In this document: piece after piece, positions 1 through 9,941 of the stretch
Position numbering within the stretch: position 1 is the stretch's first letter
Layout: every line of letters starts with the position of its first letter
DNA from: Nitrosomonadales bacterium
Lineage (GTDB): Bacteria > Pseudomonadota > Gammaproteobacteria > Burkholderiales > Gallionellaceae
Length of the DNA: 64,000 nt
Assembly: GCA_016218415.1 (NCBI GenBank)
Contig: JACRED010000021.1
Coordinates: 1 to 64,000 of the forward strand
Direction of reading: 5' to 3'
Made by a program: the position numbers and the translations under genes
Notes under the pieces: generated by a model
Told to the model about the DNA's origin: nothing
Databases searched by the model: none
The model's input: the letters and a program-made list of their open reading frames with translations, nothing else

Positions 1-232
1 CAGAATGCCACCTGCGAAATTTGCAGCGCTGCACCGGCAAAACGAAGATGGAGCAATACAACCGAGCTATGAAATAGTTTAAGCTCGCAACCCAAGGGCT
101 TTACTATTGATTGATGGTAGGGCTACGGGGGGCAGGTCAGTCTCATTTGACCCTCCGGATAATCGTGGTTATATAGCTAACGGTGCTGGCCATGATGATG
201 CGGGCGTTATTTTTCAGCTTCAGGGAGACGTG

Positions 233-892
233 GTGAAGAAGATTCTGTTGCATGTTGCATTGGTCGCGGCGCTGTTGTGCTCGACCGCCACATATGCCGC
301 CAATGAAGTTGAAGAATTCCTGGGCGCATACTACGGCGGCAGGATTGGGATAAACAATTCCAAAGCCACCGGAGCAATCAGCGCACCGGGTGAAAGCACG
401 ATCGCGTACATCATGCAGGGTGGATATCTGCAGGGCGGATATAACTGGAAATTCGGCAAGAGCGTGATCGGTGCGGGCGGTTACGCAGACCTCCACGGTT
501 TTGAGAAGCATTCCAATGACGTGGCATATGGAGGTCATGCATGGGGTCTGGATGCCAGGTGGGCTATGCCCATTGGCCCTTGGCTCCCCTATGCCAAGCT
601 TGGCTTTGGCTACAGTGCGGCTACCGGCGACCTTCGCGCTGTCAGTCAATTTGGACTGAATAAGGCTGTCGGTGGCGAGTACAAATACAGCGCCCATTGG
701 AGCGCGGTTGCCGAGTACAAGATTAACCGCTTCCAGGGCAATTCGACTGTCATCGAAAACAAAACGTTTTTGCTCGGGGTCAACTACTACATGGATGAAC
801 CCGCAGTTGTTGCCGAGGTTGTTAAGGAAGAAGAGTTTGTGCCTCTTCCGGTCGTCCCGGAGACCCCGCCCGAATTCGCACCGCCACCCTGA
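233..892 (+). CDS. Outer-membrane beta-barrel protein, small
   Basis: The protein starts with two lysines and a hydrophobic stretch (residues 2-22) ending in T-Y-A, a typical Sec signal peptide. The mature part is rich in glycine and in alternating aromatic/polar strands (for example GGYLQGGYNW, YAKLGFGYS, FLLGVNYYM), as in OmpA/OmpW-like eight-stranded barrels. The last 30 residues form an acidic, proline-rich tail, which could reach the peptidoglycan. I chose the GTG at 233 because AGGGAG lies five bases before it and the signal peptide begins there; an upstream ATG at 107 would put about 42 non-secretory residues in front. Precise function unknown; it could be a porin-like or adhesion barrel. 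It precedes the SUF promoter and shows no link to that operon. Confidence 0.7.
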   Translation: MKKILLHVALVAALLCSTATYAANEVEEFLGAYYGGRIGINNSKATGAISAPGESTIAYIMQGGYLQGGYNWKFGKSVIGAGGYADLHGFEKHSNDVAYGGHAWGLDARWAMPIGPWLPYAKLGFGYSAATGDLRAVSQFGLNKAVGGEYKYSAHWSAVAEYKINRFQGNSTVIENKTFLLGVNYYMDEPAVVAEVVKEEEFVPLPVVPETPPEFAPPP

Positions 893-947
893 TCCGTTGC
901 AAAACCACCTTGCAAGCCCCGCAGACCGGGCTGAAATGGCAATGCGG

Positions 948-976
948 TTGCGTTGTGAACTAACTAGTACTAAAAT
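948..976 (+). promoter_or_regulatory. Probable sigma-70 promoter of the SUF operon
   Basis: TTGCGT (948-953) and TAAAAT (971-976) are separated by exactly 17 bases. The -10 matches five of six consensus positions. It lies 25 bases before the Rrf2 regulator start and overlaps an IscR-like inverted repeat, so the regulator probably represses its own operon from here. Confidence 0.6.
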
Positions 977-980
977 AGTC
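968..980 (+). promoter_or_regulatory. IscR/Rrf2-type operator overlapping the -10 box
   Basis: The sequence contains ACTA-AAA-TAGT, a perfect inverted repeat, in the context TACTAAAATAGTC. It matches the core of the known E. coli IscR type 1 site (GACTRWWWYAGTC) at 12 of 13 positions. Because it covers the -10 box of the only promoter seen before the Rrf2 gene, autorepression is the simplest reading. That this regulator binds here is inference. Confidence 0.55.
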
Positions 981-1000
981 CCACTTCGGCGAGGTGATGG

Positions 1001-1447
1001 ATGCTACGTTTAAGCAAGTTTGCGGATTACGGCACACAGGTTATGGCCTATATGGCCAAGGATGGGGCTGTACACAGCGCGAGCGAAGTTGCGGCGGGGG
1101 TCGGGATGGGCGTGTCTACCGTGAGCAAGATACTCAAGATGCTGGCACGCGAGAATCTGGTTGCTTCCGTGATGGGCGCGAAAGGCGGTTACATGCTGGC
1201 GCGCCATCCTAGGGATATCTCGATGGCCGAGGTCATCTATGCGATGGATGGACCGATCTCGATCACCGAATGCAGCGGCACATCGGCTTGCGAGCGTGAA
1301 TCCATCTGTTCGACCCGCGTGAACTGGCAGGGGATCAATTTCATCATCCAGGATGCGCTCGCGAAAGTCAGCCTTGCGGAAATGATCGCCCCTAAGCCGC
1401 AGGTCGTGAATGTGAGCGGTTTGCGCTCACGGAGAGCTTCGGCATGA
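1001..1447 (+). CDS. Rrf2-family SUF operon regulator (IscR-like)
   Basis: A 148-residue winged-helix protein of the Rrf2 family, whose members sense Fe-S clusters and control their assembly genes. The N-terminus (LSKFADYGTQVMAYMA) and the DNA-reading region around residues 28-60 (ASEVAAGVGMGVSTVSKIL) fit the family. Three cysteines with C-x5-C-x5-C spacing near residues 91-103 are likely cluster ligands, as in IscR. It is first in an operon with sufA-sufB-sufC-sufD-sufS-sufU and matches the SUF-associated Rrf2 subgroup. GAGGTGA lies just before the ATG. Its predicted operator overlaps the promoter upstream. Confidence 0.9.
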   Translation: MLRLSKFADYGTQVMAYMAKDGAVHSASEVAAGVGMGVSTVSKILKMLARENLVASVMGAKGGYMLARHPRDISMAEVIYAMDGPISITECSGTSACERESICSTRVNWQGINFIIQDALAKVSLAEMIAPKPQVVNVSGLRSRRASA

Positions 1448-1468
1448 ACCCTATATTGGAGAGTGAGC

Positions 1469-1792
1469 ATGGCAATTACATTAACTGAAGCGGCAGCAGG
1501 CCATATCAGCAGCCAGATCGAAAAGAGCGGCAAGGGTATAGGGCTGCGGGTGGGCGTCAAGAAATCAGGGTGCAGCGGATTCGCCTATACCCTCGATATT
1601 GCCCAGGATGCCGGGGAATCCGACAGGATTTTCGAGAGCCATGGCGCAAAGGTGGTGGTCGATGTCGAAAGCTTGCCTTTCCTCGAGGGAACCGAGATCG
1701 AATATGCCAAACAGGGTTTGGGCTATGCCTTCAAATTTAACAATCCCAATGTCAAAAACCAGTGCGGTTGCGGCGAGAGCTTCGCCGTCTAG
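1469..1792 (+). CDS. sufA: A-type Fe-S carrier protein SufA
   Basis: A 107-residue A-type carrier (SufA/IscA/ErpA family) that takes clusters from the SufBCD scaffold to target proteins. The three conserved cysteines are present, one in SGCSGF and two in the C-terminal CGCGESF. I prefer the ATG at 1469, five bases after GGAGAG; an in-frame GTG at 1463 lies inside that ribosome binding site. The name sufA rests on its place in the suf operon, because A-type carriers cannot be told apart by motifs alone. Confidence 0.88.
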   Translation: MAITLTEAAAGHISSQIEKSGKGIGLRVGVKKSGCSGFAYTLDIAQDAGESDRIFESHGAKVVVDVESLPFLEGTEIEYAKQGLGYAFKFNNPNVKNQCGCGESFAV

Positions 1793-1801
1793 GAAATCAA
1801 C

Positions 1802-3234
<1,433 letters not shown>

Positions 3235-3238
<4 letters not shown>

Positions 3239-4005
3239 TTAGCAAGAATAGCAAGGTGTTGCTGGAAGTCAGGAATCTCAAGGCGGCAGTTGACGGTATT
3301 GAGATATTGAAGGGCGTCGATCTCACTGTACGTGCGGGAGAGGTGCACGCCATCATGGGTATCAACGGCTCGGGCAAGAGCACCTTTTCCAAGGTGCTGA
3401 CGGGACATCCGGACTACACCGTGACCGGTGGAACGGCGCTGTTCGAAGGCAGGGATCTGTTCGAGCTGGAGCCGGAACAGCGCGCCCGCGCCGGGTTGTT
3501 TCTGGCATTCCAGTATCCGGTGGAGATTCCGGGTGTATCGAACAGCGCTTTGCTGCGTCTTGCCTACAACACGTTACAGACCGAACGCGGTCTGGAAGAA
3601 CTCGACCCGCTGGAGTTCGACGATCTGGTGCAGGAGAAGCTCAAGGTCGTCGAAATGGATCCGAGTTTTCTCGGACGCAGCGTGAACGAAGGTTTTTCCG
3701 GCGGCGAGAAGAAGCGCAATGAGATCCTGCAAATGGCCGTACTCGAACCCAGGTTGGCGATCCTGGACGAGACCGATTCCGGCCTGGACATCGATGCGTT
3801 GCGCATCGTTGCCAACGGCGTGAACAGTCTGCTCACGCCGGACAACGCGGTGGTGATGGTGACGCACTATCAACGCCTGTTGAATTACATCGTGCCCGAT
3901 TACGTGCACGTGATGGACGGCGGGCGCATCGTCAGGACCGGCGGCAAGGAGCTTGCGCTGGAACTGGAAGAGCGGGGCTACGACTGGCTCAGGGTGGCAG
4001 CGTGA
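3235..4005 (+). CDS. sufC: SUF system ATPase SufC
   Basis: A 256-residue ABC-type ATPase of the SufBC2D scaffold, which drives conformational change for cluster assembly. Walker A is GINGSGKST, the signature is [10 protein letters not shown] and Walker B is [12 protein letters not shown], the last typical of SufC. The ATG at 3235 overlaps the sufB stop (ATGA) and follows GGAAGGA at a suitable distance. The frame is open further upstream inside sufB but that part is not SufC-like. The end overlaps the sufD start by four bases. Confidence 0.97.
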
Positions 4006-5312
4006 CCCCGAATAATATGACTGGGACGAAAGCACAATGCTTCGAGCGACTGCTGCTCGGCAACCCCGGCAACCCCGAGAGCGGGAGCTGGCTGGAGGCC
4101 ATACGCGCTGCCGCGCTGGATACCGCCAAAGCGTTGAACTTTCCTTCCGAGCGGCACGACGACTGGCGCTTCACCGACTTGTCGCCGCTGTTCCAGCACG
4201 ACTTTCATCCGGTCGATTCCTATGCCGGATTGGCGCGGGCCGACATCGAAGCGTTTTTGATTCCCGGTTCGGCAAGGCTGGTTTTTGTCGATGGTTGTTT
4301 TGCGCCCGAACTGTCCGATTTGTCGCAAGCCGGGCAGGGTGTCATCGTGAAGTCGCTGGCCGAATGCCTCGGCGACAAGCGGGTTGAAGCGCATTTTGCG
4401 CAGCATGTTTCTTTTGAAAAAGATGCGTTTTCGGCACTGAATACGCGCTTCTTCGAGGATGGCGCCTTTGTCCATGTGTCCGGCGAGGCTGCCGCGCCTG
4501 TCCATATTCTGCACGTCGCAACCAGGCGCGATACGCCTTCCGCGATCTATCCGAGAAGTCTGGTGGTGATGGAGGCGAACAGCCGCGCGACCGTGATCGA
4601 GGATTACGTTGGCCTGGGTGACGGCATTAATTTATCGAATGCGGTGACCGAGGTGGTACTGAAGGAATATGCGCAGTTGCAGCATGTGCGCGTGCAGCGC
4701 GAAGCAAAGAGCGCGTTCCATATCGGGCGCTGTTCGGTCGCGGCAGCGCAGGGCAGTGTCTATACCTCAACCTCGCTGGCATTCGGCGCGCGCGTGTCGC
4801 GCCTTGCCCTGCACGTCACACAGCGAGGTGAAGGGGCAGAAATACACCTCAACGGGCTGGCCCTGATAGGCGGGCGGCAGATCGCCGACACGCACACCCG
4901 AATCGACCATGCCGCTCCGCGCGGCAAGAGCGTGCAGCTGCACAAATGCATCGCCGACGGTGCTGCTCATGCGGTATTCAGCGGCAAGATCATCGTGCAT
5001 GAAGGCGCGACAGGGACAGACTCCGCGCAAAGCAGCCGCAACCTGCTGCTCTCCGGCAAGGCGCATATCGACACCCAGCCGCAGCTGGAGATATTCAACG
5101 ACGACGTGAGCTGCAAGCACGGCGCAACGGTCGGGCAGATCGATGCCGATGCGCTGTTCTTCCTCAAGAGCCGCGGGTTGACCGGGGAGCGCGCGCGCAA
5201 TCTGCTCACCCATGCTTTTGCGGCAGAAATCATAGACAGGATTCCCGTGCCTGCCCTGGTTGAATCATTGGGCAGGACGATGCTCGATGAACGTATGAAG
5301 GTGAGCGCATGA
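4002..5312 (+). CDS. sufD: Fe-S cluster assembly subunit SufD
   Basis: A 436-residue SufD, the partner of SufB in the scaffold and needed for iron entry. The C-terminal beta-helix region carries the family segments [44 protein letters not shown] and [11 protein letters not shown] chose the GTG at 4002 (GTGA overlap with sufC) because AGGGTGG lies five bases upstream; the ATG at 4017 is the alternative. The N-terminal third is poorly conserved, as usual in this family. Confidence 0.94.
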   Translation: MTPNNMTGTKAQCFERLLLGNPGNPESGSWLEAIRAAALDTAKALNFPSERHDDWRFTDLSPLFQHDFHPVDSYAGLARADIEAFLIPGSARLVFVDGCFAPELSDLSQAGQGVIVKSLAECLGDKRVEAHFAQHVSFEKDAFSALNTRFFEDGAFVHVSGEAAAPVHILHVATRRDTPSAIYPRSLVVMEANSRATVIEDYVGLGDGINLSNAVTEVVLKEYAQLQHVRVQREAKSAFHIGRCSVAAAQGSVYTSTSLAFGARVSRLALHVTQRGEGAEIHLNGLALIGGRQIADTHTRIDHAAPRGKSVQLHKCIADGAAHAVFSGKIIVHEGATGTDSAQSSRNLLLSGKAHIDTQPQLEIFNDDVSCKHGATVGQIDADALFFLKSRGLTGERARNLLTHAFAAEIIDRIPVPALVESLGRTMLDERMKVSA

Positions 5313-6538
5313 GTATAGCCGGCAAAAACATAGACAGTATCCGCGCCGATTTTCCCATCCTGAATTTGCAGGTTTCCGGCAAGCCGCTGGTCTATCTGGA
5401 CAATGCAGCCAGCAGCCAGATGCCGCAGCAGGTCATAGACCGCATCGTGCGTTACCAGAAAGCGGAGCACTCCAACATTCACCGCGCGGTGCACTACCTG
5501 AGCGAACTGGCCACCAGGGAATTCGAGGAAGCGCGCGTCAAGGTGCAACACTTCCTGAAGGCGAAGGAATCGCGCGAGATCATCTTCACGCGCGGCACGA
5601 CCGAGGCGATCAATCTGGTGATGCACGGTTACGGGCGCTCCTTCATCGGCAAGGGCGACGAGATCATCCTGTCCGGCCTTGAACATCACGCGAACATCGT
5701 TCCCTGGCAGATGCTGGCAGAAGAAAAGGGCGCGGTGATACGCGTCATCCCGATGAACGACCAGGGCGAACTGCTGATAGCCGAATTCGAAGCGCTGTTC
5801 AATGAGAAGACAAAGTTCCTGGCGCTGACCCATGTGTCTAACGCGCTGGGCACGATCAACCCGGTGAAGGAGATGGTCGCCTTTGCGCACAGCAAGGGCG
5901 TGCCGGTGTTGCTGGACGGTGCGCAGGCCGCGCCGCATCAGGCCATCGATGTGCAGGATCTGGATTGCGATTTCTATGCGTTCTCCGGCCACAAGATGTG
6001 CGGGCCTACAGGGATCGGTGTGCTGTACGGCAAGGCGCAGTTGCTGGAAAAGATGCAGCCCTTCATGGGCGGCGGCGACATGATTTTGTCGGTGACTTTC
6101 GAGAAGACCAGCTACAACGTGATTCCCGCCAAATTCGAGGCGGGCACGCCGCCCATCATGGCGGCGATCGCGCTGGGTACGGCGATCGATTACCTGAACG
6201 GCATCGGCCTGGACAATATCGCGGCCTGCGAACATGAACTGCTGGCCTATGCGACCAAGCGGGTTTCCGCGATTCCGGGTGTCCGTATCATCGGTACAGC
6301 CGCGAAAAAAGCCGCCGTGCTGTCGTTCGAGATCGACGGGGTGCACCCGCACGATGTGGGCACGATACTCAATGCCGACGGCATCGCGATCCGCACCGGC
6401 CACCATTGCGCGCAGCCGGTGATGCAGCGCTTCCATGTGCCCGCCACCGCGCGCGCCTCGTTCGCCTTCTATAACACCGAGGAAGAGATCGATAAGCTGG
6501 TCGAGGGGATACGCAAGGTGCAGGAGATGTTCTCATGA
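5309..6538 (+). CDS. sufS: Cysteine desulfurase SufS
   Basis: A 409-residue class V PLP aminotransferase fold enzyme that converts L-cysteine to L-alanine and passes persulfide sulfur to the scaffold system. The PLP lysine lies in FSGHKMCGPTGIGVLYG and the catalytic cysteine in RTGHHCAQPVM. Length and sequence are those of group II desulfurases (SufS/CsdA). It overlaps sufD by four bases and sufU by four bases. Its natural sulfur acceptor here is presumably SufU, since no SufE is present in the operon. Confidence 0.96.
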   Translation: MSIAGKNIDSIRADFPILNLQVSGKPLVYLDNAASSQMPQQVIDRIVRYQKAEHSNIHRAVHYLSELATREFEEARVKVQHFLKAKESREIIFTRGTTEAINLVMHGYGRSFIGKGDEIILSGLEHHANIVPWQMLAEEKGAVIRVIPMNDQGELLIAEFEALFNEKTKFLALTHVSNALGTINPVKEMVAFAHSKGVPVLLDGAQAAPHQAIDVQDLDCDFYAFSGHKMCGPTGIGVLYGKAQLLEKMQPFMGGGDMILSVTFEKTSYNVIPAKFEAGTPPIMAAIALGTAIDYLNGIGLDNIAACEHELLAYATKRVSAIPGVRIIGTAAKKAAVLSFEIDGVHPHDVGTILNADGIAIRTGHHCAQPVMQRFHVPATARASFAFYNTEEEIDKLVEGIRKVQEMFS

Positions 6539-7026
6539 GCGACATGCGCCAGTTGTATCAGGAGGTGATCCTCGACCACAACCGCAAGCCGAGGAACTGG
6601 GGCGCGATCGCGGATGCGAACCGACACGCCGAGGGGCACAACCCGCTGTGCGGCGACCACATCAAACTGTCGATGAATGTGCTGAACGACAAGATAGACG
6701 CTATCGCCTTCGAAGGCCACGGCTGCGCGATCTGCAAGGCATCGTCGTCGATGATGACCAGCGCGGTCAAAGGGAAAACGGTTCGGGAGGCGGAGATGAT
6801 GGTCGAGGAATTTCGCGGCATGACCACCGGCACGCTCAATCCGGAGACCAGGGAAAATCATCTGGGCAGGCTGAAGGTATTCGCCGGAGTCAAGGACCTG
6901 CCTTCGCGCGTCAAGTGCGCGATCCTGCCCTGGCACACGCTGCATGCCGCGCTGACTAGCGTAGTGTCAGTTTCGACCGAAGGCGAAGCCGATCCCATCC
7001 CCGGTTCTGAAATAGGCGGACAATAA
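6535..7026 (+). CDS. sufU: SufU-type zinc-dependent sulfurtransferase
   Basis: A 163-residue member of the IscU/SufU fold. It has the three SufU cysteines (C39 in LCGD with D41, C64 in GHGCAIC, C128 in VKCAIL) and the 18-21-residue insert between the second and third that marks SufU. In Gram-positive bacteria SufU binds zinc and accepts sulfur from SufS by ligand exchange. An extra cysteine (C67) follows C64, where B. subtilis SufU has a serine. The start overlaps sufS by ATGA. A scaffold role like IscU is less likely because sufB-sufC-sufD are complete. Confidence 0.9.
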   Translation: MSDMRQLYQEVILDHNRKPRNWGAIADANRHAEGHNPLCGDHIKLSMNVLNDKIDAIAFEGHGCAICKASSSMMTSAVKGKTVREAEMMVEEFRGMTTGTLNPETRENHLGRLKVFAGVKDLPSRVKCAILPWHTLHAALTSVVSVSTEGEADPIPGSEIGGQ

Positions 7027-7559
7027 TGCCAAAAATTGCTGACATAGAAGATACGCCGAATCCGAATGCGGTGAAGTTCGTGCTCAAGGACAGACTGACC
7101 TGGGGCACGGCGCGTTCCTTCAACAGTGCCGATTCGGCAGCTGGCGATCCGCTCGCCGCCAAACTGTTTGCGATCCCGCATGTCGTCAATGTGTATTACA
7201 TGGACAAATGGATCACGGTGACCCAGGACGGCGCAGCGGACTGGCCGTCACTGCTGCGCGAAGTCGCCATGCCGATCAGGGAGGCGGAAGCCGCCGAGAA
7301 GCCGGAGCAAACGACAGCAGACAGTTTCGATGACGAGCCCAGATTGGCCGCGATCCGCAAATTGCTGGACGAGCAGGTTCGTCCAGCCCTGGTATCGGAC
7401 GGCGGCGACCTGCAGATTGTCGGGCTGGACGGGAATGTGCTGACGATACGTTATTTCGGCGCATGCGGCAGCTGCCCGAGTTCACTTGCCGGTACGCTAT
7501 CGGCGATCGGCAATCTGGCGCGTACCATCGAACCCGACATCGAGGTGGAAGTGGTATGA
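7026..7559 (+). CDS. nfu: Nfu-type Fe-S carrier protein
   Basis: A 177-residue two-domain protein. Residues 1-90 match the Nfu N-terminal domain (DTPNPNAVKF at the start), and residues 105-177 are a NifU C-terminal domain with the cluster-binding motif CGSCPSS and the preceding segment VRPALVSDGGDL. Nfu dimers bind a [4Fe-4S] cluster between their CxxC motifs and deliver it to client enzymes. The start codon shares one base with the sufU stop (TAATG). Being in the SUF operon makes it the likely late carrier of this pathway. Confidence 0.9.
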   Translation: MPKIADIEDTPNPNAVKFVLKDRLTWGTARSFNSADSAAGDPLAAKLFAIPHVVNVYYMDKWITVTQDGAADWPSLLREVAMPIREAEAAEKPEQTTADSFDDEPRLAAIRKLLDEQVRPALVSDGGDLQIVGLDGNVLTIRYFGACGSCPSSLAGTLSAIGNLARTIEPDIEVEVV

Positions 7560-7876
7560 GCGGGTGGGTGGATGTCGGCAAGCCGGAAGAGATTGTTGCA
7601 GGGCATCCCATCCATGTCGAAGTGGACGGCACCGCGATCGCCGTATTCAGGCTGGATCAGTCGTTCTACGCGATCGAAGATGTCTGCACCCATGACGGCG
7701 GACGCCTGACCGGGGGCTGTGTCGAACATGACCAGATCGTCTGCCCGCGCCACGGCGCGCGTTTCTCGATCAAGACCGGCGAGGCGCTGACCGCACCGGC
7801 CTACGAGCCGACCGCGACCTTTCCCGTCAGAATCGAAAACGGCATCGTCCAGGTCAGGGACGAGCGCTGGGATTGA
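7556..7876 (+). CDS. Rieske-type [2Fe-2S] ferredoxin
   Basis: A 106-residue soluble Rieske ferredoxin of the NirD/BphF type. The cluster ligands are CTH (in VCTHDGG) and CPRH, 16-18 residues apart, as in dioxygenase-type Rieske ferredoxins. It starts at ATG 7556, overlapping the nfu stop by four bases, and closes the SUF operon. A similar small Rieske gene is found at the end of suf operons in other bacteria, where it may supply electrons or act as a first acceptor. No transmembrane segment is present. Confidence 0.88.
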   Translation: MSGWVDVGKPEEIVAGHPIHVEVDGTAIAVFRLDQSFYAIEDVCTHDGGRLTGGCVEHDQIVCPRHGARFSIKTGEALTAPAYEPTATFPVRIENGIVQVRDERWD

Positions 7877-7990
7877 CGCGATACTTCATGCCGGCAGGCA
7901 TCCCGGCCGCGATGTGAAATTGACCGTAACGCGCCGGACGCGGCGTGTAGAATGCCGCGAAAATAAGCGGATTACTTTTCTGATATTCAA

Positions 7991-9868
7991 ATGGCCAAAT
8001 CACGCAACTTTTGCCAGGGCCTGCCTGGCTTCCCCCGATACCTGTTCGGCTTGTTGATTGCGCTGGCGCTTTCCGCATGCGGGAGCAATTCCCCATCGAC
8101 AGACCCGGTCGCGCTGGCCGTGCCGACCGGAGTATCCGCCACGCCCCGCGATGCTAACAACCTCATCAGCTGGGCAGCGGTCAGCGGTGCGACTTCCTAC
8201 AATATCTACTGGTCTACCGTGACCGGCGTGAGCAAAGCGAACGGCACGAAAATCAGCCTGGCGAACAATCCGCAGGCGCATACCGGACTGATCAACGGCA
8301 CTGCCTACTATTATGTGGTCACCGCCGTGGCCGCCGGCAGCGAGAGCGGGGAATCGGCGCAAGTCAGCGCAACGCCGGTCGCCGCAGGCGCCGCAGAAGA
8401 CCCCTTATATTTTAATGGAGATCAATGGCACCTGAAAAACACCGGACAGTCGGGCGCGATGACAGGGGAGGACATCAATGTCGAACCGGCATGGCTGGCC
8501 GCCACGCCACATAAGGGTAACGGCATACGCATCGCCGTGGTGGACGACGGGCTGGAGATCGGCCATGAGGATCTGGCAGCAAATGTCGCCGCGACTGGCC
8601 TGAGTTACAACTATGTCACCGGCAGCGCCGATCCCACCAACGATACTGCGGATATGATTTCCGGCCACGGTACCGCCGTCGCCGGCATTGCCGCGGCGCG
8701 CGACCTGAATGGTCTGGGTGTGCGGGGTGTCGCGCCGCGCGCCAATCTGGTGGGTTACAACCTGCTGCAAAACTCGACCGCATCGAACGAGGCGGATGCC
8801 GTGACGCGCGGTTCGCCCAATGTGCATATTTCCAGCAACAGCTGGGGCGCGCCGGACGGCAACGGCACACTGGATGCGCCTCTCCTCAGTTGGCGCACCG
8901 CCATCGATAGCGGATTGGCCAACGGGCGGGGCGGGCTGGGCACCCTCTATATCTGGGCGGCAGGGAATGGCGCGCCTACAGACAACTCCAACTATGACGG
9001 CTATGCCAATTACCACGGCGTCATCGCGGTGGCGGCAGTCAACGATCAGGGCAAGCAGGCCACCTACTCCGAACCGGGCGCCAACGTGTGGATCAGCGCG
9101 CCGGGCGGCGAGTATTGCAGCACCCGTGCCATCACCACGACGGATCGCAGCGGTGCGGTCGGGGATAATCCCTCCCTGGGCTATGCCACGGATTATGCCA
9201 ACCAGAATTACACCCGCTGCATGAACGGCACTTCGGCGGCGACGCCCGCCGTTGCAGGCGCGATTGCCCTGATGCTGGAAGCCAGGCCGAATCTGGGTTG
9301 GCGCGATGTGCAGCTGATCCTAGCGGAAACCGCGCGCAAAAACGATACGGCCGATACCGGATGGACGACGGGAGTCACGGTGCCGCCCTATCATTTCAAC
9401 CACAAATACGGATTCGGCGTGGTCGATGCGTCTGCCGCAGTGACGCGAGCTTTGAGCTGGACGAATGTCGGCCCCCAGTTGACCTATCCGACTGCGCTTG
9501 CCACGGCAAATCTGCCTATCCCGGACTTTCCCGGAGTGGCCGCGAGCAATCCGGGAGTGAGCAATACGATCAATGTAGCCGGCAGCGGCATTGCCAATAT
9601 CGAGTTCATCGAGATCACCTTCAGCGCCACTCACACCTACTCCGGGGATCTGGCAGTCACGCTCACCAGCCCGACCGGTACGGTCAGCCGATTGTCCGAA
9701 ACGCATTTATGCCCTCTTTCCTGCACGACCTACAGTGGCTGGGTGTTTGGCAGCACCCGCCATCTGGGCGAAGCCGCCGATGGCAACTGGACGTTGAATG
9801 TGCAAGACGGATCTCCGGTTGACACGGGCACTTTCCAGACCTGGAAACTGAAGTTCTACGGCAGGTGA
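7991..9868 (+). CDS. Kexin-type S8 serine protease lipoprotein
   Basis: A 625-residue secreted protease. Residues 12-30 form a lipoprotein signal with lipobox LSAC (C30). Residues 42-131 are a fibronectin type III domain. The subtilase domain begins near residue 137 (DPLYFNGDQWHLKNTGQ) with catalytic D185 (VVDDG, as in kexins), H226 (SGHGTAVAG), oxyanion N326 (AAGNG) and S415 (NGTSAATPA). The last 120 residues are a P/proprotein-convertase domain (YSGDLAVTLTSPTGT, DGNWTLNVQD). No inhibitor/chaperone pro-domain lies between the signal and the catalytic part; a gene that looks like one follows at 9942. It is probably anchored in the outer membrane. Substrate unknown. Confidence 0.92.
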   Translation: MAKSRNFCQGLPGFPRYLFGLLIALALSACGSNSPSTDPVALAVPTGVSATPRDANNLISWAAVSGATSYNIYWSTVTGVSKANGTKISLANNPQAHTGLINGTAYYYVVTAVAAGSESGESAQVSATPVAAGAAEDPLYFNGDQWHLKNTGQSGAMTGEDINVEPAWLAATPHKGNGIRIAVVDDGLEIGHEDLAANVAATGLSYNYVTGSADPTNDTADMISGHGTAVAGIAAARDLNGLGVRGVAPRANLVGYNLLQNSTASNEADAVTRGSPNVHISSNSWGAPDGNGTLDAPLLSWRTAIDSGLANGRGGLGTLYIWAAGNGAPTDNSNYDGYANYHGVIAVAAVNDQGKQATYSEPGANVWISAPGGEYCSTRAITTTDRSGAVGDNPSLGYATDYANQNYTRCMNGTSAATPAVAGAIALMLEARPNLGWRDVQLILAETARKNDTADTGWTTGVTVPPYHFNHKYGFGVVDASAAVTRALSWTNVGPQLTYPTALATANLPIPDFPGVAASNPGVSNTINVAGSGIANIEFIEITFSATHTYSGDLAVTLTSPTGTVSRLSETHLCPLSCTTYSGWVFGSTRHLGEAADGNWTLNVQDGSPVDTGTFQTWKLKFYGR

Positions 9869-9941
9869 AACATGCTGCACTGCAATCGTATCTATGTGGC
9901 AGGCAATCCACCCTGCTGAAATCCTGAAAGGAATGAACGCC

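Noticed and set aside
1-106. Short open frames reaching the left edge, possible tail of an upstream gene
   Set aside because: All three frames are open only to 72-82 and none has a recognisable protein end, so no gene call is justified.
4967-6436. A 489-codon open frame on the minus strand opposite sufD/sufS
   Set aside because: It is a shadow of GC-rich coding DNA: it lies fully opposite two well-identified genes, spans their junction and shows no domain or ribosome binding site.
7877-7990. Possible rho-independent terminator behind the Rieske ferredoxin gene
   Set aside because: ATGCC-GGCA-GGCAT can form a short hairpin, but no T-run follows, so termination cannot be claimed.
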